NCBI RefSeq assembly: GCF_030297175.1
Contig: NZ_AP028070.1
Coordinates: 2,232,001 to 2,296,000, forward strand
From: Marinobacter sp. LA51
GTDB taxonomy: Bacteria > Pseudomonadota > Gammaproteobacteria > Pseudomonadales > Oleiphilaceae
Length of the DNA: 64,000 bases
Direction of reading: 5' to 3'
Shown one piece after another: positions 10,336-16,105 of the stretch. The notes under the pieces were generated by a model. That model had not been told where the DNA came from. It did no database searches and worked only from the letters and a program-made list of their open reading frames with translations. The translations under genes and the position numbers were made by a program. The first letter of the stretch is position 1. Each line of letters begins with the position of its first letter.

Positions 10336-10656
10336 TCACTCACCGGCGCAGTCGACGCAAACGGTGGTGTATGGCAGAACCTGCAAGCGCCTCGGATCAA
10401 TTGGCTCGCCACAGGACTCACACTCGTCACCCAGTCCGTGGTCGATACGTTCAAGGGCGCGTTCTATCTGCACCAACTCCTCACGGGTTTCAGTCTCAAG
10501 AGAGTCCACCACTTCGTCGTTCTGGGTCTGGGTGGCCTGCTCCTCAAAATCTTTGTCCAAAGCTCCGTCTTCGCGATGCTGGTGTGCTTCAAAGCGGGAC
10601 AACCTGGCTTTCAGATCCGCCCTCAGGGTTTCAAGTTCTGCTTTCCGATTCGTCAT
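10336..10656 (-). CDS. small DksA/TraR-type C4 zinc-finger protein
   Basis: About 106 residues. An N-terminal coiled-coil region (ELETLRADLKARLSRFEAH...) is followed by a C-terminal C4 zinc finger, CESCGEPID...CVDC with CX2C-X17-CX2C spacing as in DksA. It is shorter than DksA (151 residues in E. coli) and closer to TraR/YbiI relatives, which reach RNA polymerase through the secondary channel. AGGAG abuts the upstream ATG codon but lies 6 nt before a second in-frame ATG (MTNRK), so the second start is chosen. It precedes the ABC exporter genes by 25 bp and is divergent from the symporter. Whether it truly acts on RNA polymerase is unknown. Confidence 0.82.
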   Translation of the reverse strand: MTNRKAELETLRADLKARLSRFEAHQHREDGALDKDFEEQATQTQNDEVVDSLETETREELVQIERALERIDHGLGDECESCGEPIDPRRLQVLPYTTVCVDCAGE

Positions 10657-10662
10657 CAACAT

Positions 10663-10857
10663 CTCCTGCCCGTCCGTTGATCGGTCGTCGTTTTGTTACT
10701 CCTCACCTTAAAGGATAAGCCTGTCCTCTGTTTGATGCTTGTCAAAATGCCAAACAGCATAGAAACGGGACGCCAAAGCGCCCCTGGCACGGTTCCGACT
10801 CGCCGCTCACAAGAGGTTGTGGCACTATTGCCTTCTTTTGACTGGCGGAGCCCCCAA
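10663..10857. promoter_or_regulatory. divergent promoter region, DksA-like gene and symporter
   Basis: 195 bp separate the divergent starts of the zinc-finger gene and the sodium:solute symporter if the ATG at 10858 is used. The reading frame stays open upstream, but GGCGGAG 8 nt before that ATG and the onset of the first membrane helix favour the shorter symporter. No clear operator was seen. Confidence 0.35.
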
Positions 10858-12231
10858 ATGTTCTACACCACCGTGGCAGCACTGACTGCTGCCCTACTCG
10901 TGTTTACCTGGTTGGGGCTGCGCGCCCGTCTGGCCGACGGCGGCCTGGACGATTTCGTCACCGCCCGTAATACCCAAGGCGCCCGGGCATTGGGGCTTTC
11001 GTTTCTGGCCTCCGGCATGGGTGGCTGGATTCTGTTCGCACCGCCTGAAGTGGGGGCTCTGGTTGGCCCGGTCGCGCTGGCCGGTTACGCCATTGGCGCC
11101 GCACTGCCGTTCATTGTGTTCGCCTTCTGTGGGCCGGCAATCCGGCGTTTTCTTCCTGAAGGTCGCAGCATTGGTGAGTTCGCACAGGCCTGTTACGGAC
11201 GTGGTGTGCGGCACTACGTCTCGCTGATTTCAGTGCTCTACATGCTGTGTTTTCTGACCGCCGAATTAACCGCCATTGGCGCAATCACCACCATGCTGTC
11301 GGGCATAAACGGCAATCTGGTGGTGTTGGGTGTCGCCATCACGACGCTGATTTACACCGCCTGGGGCGGGTTACGCGCCAGCATTGTGACTGACCAGTGG
11401 CAGGCGTTCCTGCTGATTGGCCTGCTGGCCATTGTCGGCTTTGTTGGGCTTGGACAACTCCCAGAACTATCGGCAGCGCGTCTACCCGATGTACCCACAG
11501 CCAGTGCCCTCAGCGTGGCGCTCACTCTGGTGATTGCCGTTACTGCGGCCAACCTGTTTCACCAGGGTTACTGGCAACGTCTCTGGTCAGCCCGGGATAC
11601 CGGCAGCCTGAGTCGTGGTGCTGCCCTGGGCGGCATCATTACCGTTATCGTGGTCGCTCTGGTCGGCGGCCTTGGCATCATGGCCTCACTCAGCGGCACC
11701 GACCTGGGCAACCCACCAATCCCGTTCTTTGCCTTGCTGTCAGAGGCACCGGTCTGGCTTACGCTGCCGGCACTCATTCTGGCCATTACGCTGGTTGCCT
11801 CGTCGGTTGATACCTTGCAGAACGCCCTGGCCTCACTGGCGGTTACCGAGAAACGGGGCCTGTCATTGAACGCCGCGCGCTGGATCACCGTAGCGTTGAT
11901 GGTACCGGTGGTACTGGTAGCACTGCAGGGCATTTCGGTTCTGAGACTTTTCCTGATCGCCGACCTGCTGTGTGCCACCGCCGTTCTGCCGGTGTTGATG
12001 GGTTTGTGGTCACGGATGTCGACGACAGCCGCCATTCTCGGCGGGCTGGCAGGTCTTCTGGGGGCAATCCTGCCCGGCTGGATTGCCGGCGGATCGGTGA
12101 TGGCGGGTCTGGAAGCGGCCAGTTTCCCCGGCAGTATCCCAACCCTGATGCCATTTGTAGGCGCCCTGGTCGGATCCGGTCTGGTGAGTGTGGCGTTTGC
12201 TCTGACCCGGCCGAAAAACGACCGGGCCTGA
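10858..12231 (+). CDS. sodium:solute symporter family transporter
   Basis: About 457 residues and mostly membrane-embedded, with some 12-13 hydrophobic helices. The family features visible are the early DDFVTARNTQGARALGLS segment (the unwound first helix region with small residues), TELTAIGA-like polar helices, and YTAWGGLRASIVTDQWQ, a signature of the SSS group. The protein would import a solute with Na+. The start at 10858 has an upstream GGAG, and the open frame continues about 55 codons further upstream in poor sequence. It is divergent from the DksA-like gene and converges on the TonB-like gene with a 29-bp gap. The substrate cannot be told. Confidence 0.85.
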   Translation: MFYTTVAALTAALLVFTWLGLRARLADGGLDDFVTARNTQGARALGLSFLASGMGGWILFAPPEVGALVGPVALAGYAIGAALPFIVFAFCGPAIRRFLPEGRSIGEFAQACYGRGVRHYVSLISVLYMLCFLTAELTAIGAITTMLSGINGNLVVLGVAITTLIYTAWGGLRASIVTDQWQAFLLIGLLAIVGFVGLGQLPELSAARLPDVPTASALSVALTLVIAVTAANLFHQGYWQRLWSARDTGSLSRGAALGGIITVIVVALVGGLGIMASLSGTDLGNPPIPFFALLSEAPVWLTLPALILAITLVASSVDTLQNALASLAVTEKRGLSLNAARWITVALMVPVVLVALQGISVLRLFLIADLLCATAVLPVLMGLWSRMSTTAAILGGLAGLLGAILPGWIAGGSVMAGLEAASFPGSIPTLMPFVGALVGSGLVSVAFALTRPKNDRA

Positions 12232-12260
12232 GCAGGGAACAACGGTTGTCCGGCTCAGTC

Positions 12261-13262
12261 TCAGCTGGACAACAGTTCGATCGGGTAGCGGATCTTGGTG
12301 GTGTCGACGCCCGGACGAGCCCCGAAATCCACCAACCGCAAGCGGTTACAGATTTTGTTCTCAAGCGCCGGCGCATTGAGTGTCGATTCAACTACCGAGC
12401 AGCTGGAAACCCGGCCACTCTCCTCGATCACCAGCTCCGGTGTGATACTGCCCTGCAATGATGGTTTGCGCCGGAGTTCCCGGTTGTAAATGCTGTAAAT
12501 TGCTGACTTATTGGCATCCATGGTGCGCCGCAATTCTTCCTTGCTGCGCACCTTCGAGGCCACCTGTTGCTGCTCACGTCGCGCTGCCTCTTTTGCCGCA
12601 GCTACCCGTTCAGCCTCTTTGACTTCCGCCCGCTGCCGCTCGGCCAGCGCCACCTGACGGGTTTCCCGCTGCAGTGCCGCCTCGTCCACCCCGGCACTTT
12701 TGCTGGTCGCCGTGGCTCGGGCCGCCAACGCGTCTGTGGTCTTGCGGGCGATCGGTTCAGCCGTTTTGGTCACCGGCGCGTCCAGTTTCACCGACTTCGC
12801 CAGTGAACTCAGTTTGGAAAGTTCATTGCCCATGGCCAGGATGCCGGTATTCCGTGCTTTCTCACGAGCCTTCTCAACCTCCTGAGGCTTGGGCTCAGGT
12901 TCGGGCTTTTCCGCCACTTCAGGTTCAGGCTCAGGTTCCGGAACCGCTGCCGGGGGTTCGGGAACCGGTTCAGGCTCGGCTACCTCCACCGGCTTTTCCT
13001 CCGGCTCTGGTTTTTCCGGCTCGGGCTCTGGCTCCGGTTCAGGCACTGCCGGTTTCGGCGGTTCTTTTTTCTCAATGATGAGCTTCGCCAGTTGTGGCGG
13101 CAGCGCCTCTTTCTCCGTGCGATCCTGCTCCGGCAACTCGATCCAGGTGACGTACCCGCCAAAGACGAGAAACAGCGGCAGCACCACCGACGCCACCGTC
13201 AGCAGGCGTTTCCGCTCGCCACGCTCGCGGTTCCAGGGGAGTCCATGCCGATAATCCATCAT
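12261..13262 (-). CDS. TonB-like energy transducer with AgmX/PglI C-terminal domain
   Basis: 333 residues. A short basic N-terminus leads to one transmembrane helix (RKRLLTVASVVLPLFLVFGG). A Pro/Glu-rich periplasmic linker follows (PEPEPEPE, EPKP, EPVPEPP), then a long charged helix (EALQRETRQVALAERQRA...). The C-terminal domain (RKPSLQGSITPELVIEESG, ending in KIRYPIELLSS) resembles the AgmX/PglI C-terminal domain, a TonB-fold relative. Such proteins carry force or motion from an ExbB/ExbD motor to the outer membrane. The MM start lies 2 bp after the ExbD stop, with AGGGGG upstream; a longer open frame is less likely. It is the last gene of the envelope operon. Confidence 0.82.
   Translation of the reverse strand: MMDYRHGLPWNRERGERKRLLTVASVVLPLFLVFGGYVTWIELPEQDRTEKEALPPQLAKLIIEKKEPPKPAVPEPEPEPEPEKPEPEEKPVEVAEPEPVPEPPAAVPEPEPEPEVAEKPEPEPKPQEVEKAREKARNTGILAMGNELSKLSSLAKSVKLDAPVTKTAEPIARKTTDALAARATATSKSAGVDEAALQRETRQVALAERQRAEVKEAERVAAAKEAARREQQQVASKVRSKEELRRTMDANKSAIYSIYNRELRRKPSLQGSITPELVIEESGRVSSCSVVESTLNAPALENKICNRLRLVDFGARPGVDTTKIRYPIELLSS
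12880..13065 (-). repeat. low-complexity coding repeat (Pro-Glu linker)
   Basis: Irregular hexanucleotide repeats of the GAACCC/GAGCCG type encode the (Pro-Glu)n linker of the TonB-like protein. The antisense frame reads as a Gly-Ser repeat and is an artefact of this composition. Confidence 0.7.
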
Positions 13263-13264
13263 GA

Positions 13265-13765
13265 TCAGGCCCCCTGCTCTGTGCGCTGGTTCACCGCCAG
13301 GGAAATGGCCGCGTAACCGGCGTCCACACAAGTGGACATGATCTTCTTCAGCAACTCATAAGGCAGTTCCCGATCCGCCAGGATGGTTATCGGGCGACCT
13401 GCCTCGGGCGCCGGTGTGCTGGAACGCCCGGCCTGGTAGCTGAGCTCTTCTTTCAACGCCGGCTCCACCTGGCCGTCAAAGGCCTGGAAACGGGCACGAT
13501 CGAGCACTACCCGACCGTTCACCAGGATATCGCTGTCGGTCACGGTGAGCGCCAACACATCGTCCGGGCGCTGCTCCGCGGTGGAATCCGGCAATTTGAT
13601 GGTGCTGTCCTGGTTCAGGACCTGCACGTCGGAGGACGAATTCACCATCAGGAAGAACACCAGGATGGTAAAAATGTCCATCAGCGACACCAGGTTCATC
13701 TTGCCCTGATTCTTGTTGCGCCGGTAATGACGTTTGAGCCTTCTCGCTTTTGCGGATTCTTTCAT
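13265..13765 (-). CDS. ExbD/TolR-family protein with the conserved membrane Asp
   Basis: 166 residues. A basic cytosolic N-terminus rich in Lys and Arg (AKARRLKRHYRRNKNQGK) is followed by a single transmembrane helix, MNLVSLMDIFTILVFFLM. This keeps the acidic residue (D30) that carries protons in ExbD/TolR/MotB-type stators. A periplasmic domain follows, with the conserved RPITILADRELPYE strand-helix. Its ATG overlaps the stop of the upstream ExbD by 4 bp (ATGA), so the two are co-translated and probably assemble together. The upstream copy has Asn at the equivalent place, so this is probably the proton-conducting member of the pair. Confidence 0.88.
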   Translation of the reverse strand: MKESAKARRLKRHYRRNKNQGKMNLVSLMDIFTILVFFLMVNSSSDVQVLNQDSTIKLPDSTAEQRPDDVLALTVTDSDILVNGRVVLDRARFQAFDGQVEPALKEELSYQAGRSSTPAPEAGRPITILADRELPYELLKKIMSTCVDAGYAAISLAVNQRTEQGA

Positions 13766-14289
13766 GAGCTCACCTCGCCACCCTTGGCCGTGCCAGCCTG
13801 CTCGGCCTGCACTGGCGCGTCACCCAGAGAGATATCCGGAAACAGTTCGGCTTCGACCACGCTTCCGGCCACCACTGCTTCGTACGACCTGACGGTGTCC
13901 ATCACCGACACCAGGGTCTGATACGAGGTTTTCCGGGAGGGCATGATGATGACGTCTTTCTTGTCCGGGACCCGGCTCTTCAGTTCTTTCATAACGTCTT
14001 TCAGCAGCACGAAATCGTAGTCGCCCTCTTGCTCCGGGATGTTCTTGATTACCCCGCCCTGGTTATCGGCAACCACCAGGCGGTCATCGTAGATCACCAC
14101 CTGAATCTGTAGGTTTTCCTTCTGTTCCGACGAGACACTGTCTCCGGTCGGAAAATTCAGCTCGAGCACGCTGATATGGGCGAACACCATATTCAGCAGC
14201 AGAACCGGCACCAGCACGATCATGAGATTCATGAACGGGGTGATGTCGAGATCCGCCTCACTCTGTAGCCTGCGATGCTTGCGTCTCAT
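13762..14289 (-). CDS. ExbD/TolR-family protein lacking the membrane Asp (Asn instead)
   Basis: 175 residues. The N-terminus is basic and the transmembrane segment reads DITPFMNLMIVLVPVLLLNM. In classical ExbD and TolR the motif is TPFIDVML, with an essential Asp; here the codon is AAT (Asn, N21). The periplasmic part is ExbD-like (LQIQVVIYDDRLVV...VIIMPSRKTSYQTLVSVMD). It lies 25 bp after exbB and overlaps the next exbD. ExbD relatives with Asn at this place occur, from memory, in other paired-ExbD operons, so the change is not likely to be a sequencing error. The protein may be a structural partner in an asymmetric motor. Confidence 0.88.
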   Translation of the reverse strand: MRRKHRRLQSEADLDITPFMNLMIVLVPVLLLNMVFAHISVLELNFPTGDSVSSEQKENLQIQVVIYDDRLVVADNQGGVIKNIPEQEGDYDFVLLKDVMKELKSRVPDKKDVIIMPSRKTSYQTLVSVMDTVRSYEAVVAGSVVEAELFPDISLGDAPVQAEQAGTAKGGEVSS

Positions 14290-14314
14290 GGCCTGATGTC
14301 CTTTTTACTGGTTA

Positions 14315-15016
14315 TCAGGCCACCGATCCTGCCGGTGCGGGATTGTGTGCTGCCGCGGGCGCACCCTGCGGTTGTGCCGGAGCACGCTGTCCTGATCCGT
14401 CGCTCAGGAGGTTAAGCACCTTGATGCCCGCCATCTCGAAGCTGTCCACGATTTCGTTGGTCTTGGTCTGAAGCAGTGAGTGAATAAGCAGCATGGGAAT
14501 GGCCGACATCAGGCCGAAGGCTGTGGTGTTCATGGCCACAGAGATACTCTGGGACAGCAGACTGGCCTTTTGCGCCGGATCAGCCGCTGCCACCGCGGTG
14601 AACGCGGAAATCAGGCCGATGATGGTGCCCAGCAGGCCCAGCAGCGTGGCAATGTTGGCAAGAGTCGCCAGGTATTGGGTGCGCTTCTCCAGACGCGGCA
14701 TTACGTCCAGCAAGCCCTCTTCCATCGCGTACTCGATCTCTTCCCGACCCTGGCGACGTGCCAGGCGCTGCAGGCCAAAACCAATCATGGTCGACATGGC
14801 GCTGCCGGATTCCTGGGAAAAGTTGAGCGCTCCTTTCAGATCACGCTTGGCGATCATCTGGTGCAGGCGATTGAAGTCGCGTCGGTTGGTCAGCTTCTGG
14901 GCTGACAGGTATACGTATCGCTCGATGGCTACAATGAGTCCGACGATCAGCACTACGGCTATCGGATACATAAAAAAGCCACCTTCCTGGAAAAAGCGAA
15001 CGGCGGTATCAATCAT
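14315..15016 (-). CDS. ExbB/TolQ/MotA-family proton channel protein
   Basis: 233 residues with three membrane segments: one near the N-terminus (GGFFMYPIAVVLIVGLIVAI) and two later (ATLANIATLLGLLGTIIGLI and SVAMNTTAFGLMSAIPMLLI). The stretch GLLGTIIGLISAF is the classic ExbB/TolQ helix. The cytosolic loop is helical and charged. An Ala/Pro/Gln-rich tail (GQRAPAQPQGAPAAAH...) is unusual. GGAG lies about 10 nt ahead of the ATG. It would form the pentameric channel around the two ExbD proteins that follow and drive the TonB-like protein. A perfect CRP-type site lies 122 bp upstream, suggesting that exbB starts its own transcription unit. Confidence 0.92.
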   Translation of the reverse strand: MIDTAVRFFQEGGFFMYPIAVVLIVGLIVAIERYVYLSAQKLTNRRDFNRLHQMIAKRDLKGALNFSQESGSAMSTMIGFGLQRLARRQGREEIEYAMEEGLLDVMPRLEKRTQYLATLANIATLLGLLGTIIGLISAFTAVAAADPAQKASLLSQSISVAMNTTAFGLMSAIPMLLIHSLLQTKTNEIVDSFEMAGIKVLNLLSDGSGQRAPAQPQGAPAAAHNPAPAGSVA

Positions 15017-15137
15017 TGTCTGGGCGCTCCATGGTACGGGTTTTGGATCAGTGTAATGGGTGGCTTCTGCAGAAGCCGTAAGTTCGCGAAAGACTTTGTT
15101 GCGGTTTGTGTTTGCTTGCGGTCAGCCACAGAAAATC

Positions 15138-15153
15138 TGTGATGCGGATCACA
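15138..15153. promoter_or_regulatory. CRP/Vfr-type site TGTGA-TGCGGA-TCACA
   Basis: A perfect match to the CRP consensus (TGTGA-N6-TCACA), flanked by AAAATC and CGAAAT. It sits in the 156-bp gap between the small exported-protein gene and exbB, 122 bp before the exbB start. Binding of a CRP/Vfr homologue here is inferred. Confidence 0.6.
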
Positions 15154-15172
15154 CGAAATCTGGATTCAGGTT

Positions 15173-15484
15173 TCAGGGCTCAATGTCGTTGTCCCGCTCA
15201 CTGCCCTGCTGGTCACTGAATGCCTGATGATACCGAACGAGGCGCTGAAACTCGTAGCGCTCAATCGGCGCAAATGCCTGGTCGACCATCAAACGCTCAT
15301 CGGGCGCGCGCAGCTCTTCCACCTCCGGTGGTTGCCAGGGCACCAGATACATCACGGTGGGCACCTCCTGATCACCCCGGATTCGCGTTCCCTCAATGGT
15401 CACAATTCCGGACTCCTGGGCCAGGGCCGCGGCCGGAAGCAGCACCGCGACAACGGTGGCAATCAGGCGAATGGGCAGTTGCAT
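15173..15484 (-). CDS. small exported protein of unknown function
   Basis: 103 residues with a clear signal peptide (LIATVVAVLLPAAALA-QE). The mature part of about 80 residues contains GIVTIEGTRIRGDQEVPT, a sequence faintly like the N-terminal plug entry of TonB-dependent receptors, then MYLVPWQPPEVEEL and a polar, acidic tail. No Cys residues and no membrane helix occur after the signal, so it should be soluble in the periplasm. It lies between the TPR lipoprotein gene (42 bp upstream) and exbB (156 bp downstream). Its place suggests a partner of the ExbBD/TonB-like machine, but nothing in the sequence shows a function. Confidence 0.72.
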   Translation of the reverse strand: MQLPIRLIATVVAVLLPAAALAQESGIVTIEGTRIRGDQEVPTVMYLVPWQPPEVEELRAPDERLMVDQAFAPIERYEFQRLVRYHQAFSDQQGSERDNDIEP

Positions 15485-15526
15485 AGGTCACTCACTCTGG
15501 TCGTGGCGTCAGATTTAAGAACGAAG

Positions 15527-16105
15527 TTAGAGTCGGTTTTTGGCATCAAAAATCCAGTCCTCCAGTCTCGGATTGGGATCCGTGGCCTGGCTTTGGTATT
15601 GCTCATACAGCGGCAGGGCATCCCCCGGACGTCCCAGATAGATATCCAGCAGGAACGCCAGGTTGAGCATGGCCGGCAGATGGTTCGGATCGGCGTCCAG
15701 CGCTCGCCGGTAATAGTCTTCTGCGGCCTCGAACTCTCCAGCCTCACGGGCAATCACTCCCAGGTGGTTGAGCGCCACCGGGTGGCTGTCGTCCAGAGTG
15801 AGCACGGCGTCGAAATGGGCGCTGGCCTGTTCGGTGTCGCCAGCCTCATAAGCAAGGATACCCAGGTTCGCGTGCGGGCCGGTGCGGGTTGGGTACTGCT
15901 CGGCCAGTTGCCCGAACCGGTCCCTGGCGGCCTCCAGGTCACCCTCCTGTTTCAGGGCGACCGCAGCCTGGAAGTCTTCAGCCAACTGCGCCTGCTGACC
16001 CTCGGCCTCAGGCGACGCCGGGGCGTCATCCTGGCCCGGGCTCAGGGCGCAGCCAGACAGGAGCGCCAGCAACATTGCCACGGTGATTGGTTTACCCCAG
16101 TTCAT
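15527..16105 (-). CDS. TPR lipoprotein, small
   Basis: 192 residues. The signal peptide has a lipobox LLSGC (Cys about 19), so it is a lipoprotein. The residue after Cys is Ala, which permits sorting to the outer membrane. About four tetratricopeptide repeats follow, for example GDLEAARDRFGQLAEQYP, GDTEQASAHFDAVLTLD and GEFEAAEDYYRRALDADP. TPR domains act as protein-binding scaffolds. Its start overlaps the end of the large TPR lipoprotein gene by 14 bp, showing translational coupling. It probably helps assemble the envelope complex encoded by this operon. Confidence 0.85.
   Translation of the reverse strand: MNWGKPITVAMLLALLSGCALSPGQDDAPASPEAEGQQAQLAEDFQAAVALKQEGDLEAARDRFGQLAEQYPTRTGPHANLGILAYEAGDTEQASAHFDAVLTLDDSHPVALNHLGVIAREAGEFEAAEDYYRRALDADPNHLPAMLNLAFLLDIYLGRPGDALPLYEQYQSQATDPNPRLEDWIFDAKNRL

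Noticed and set aside
10693..10857. Longer N-terminus of the sodium:solute symporter
   Set aside because: The extra 55 codons are polar, lack a ribosome site and would place odd sequence before the first helix.
12889..13254. A plus-strand frame reading as Gly-Ser repeats, like an RTX or linker protein
   Set aside because: It is antisense to the Pro-Glu codons of the TonB-like protein; no ribosome site and no domain.
14315..15016. Assignment of ExbB/ExbD genes as the housekeeping TolQR or iron TonB system
   Set aside because: No tolA, tolB, pal, or TonB-dependent receptor lies nearby; two unlike ExbD and an AgmX-type transducer point to another system.
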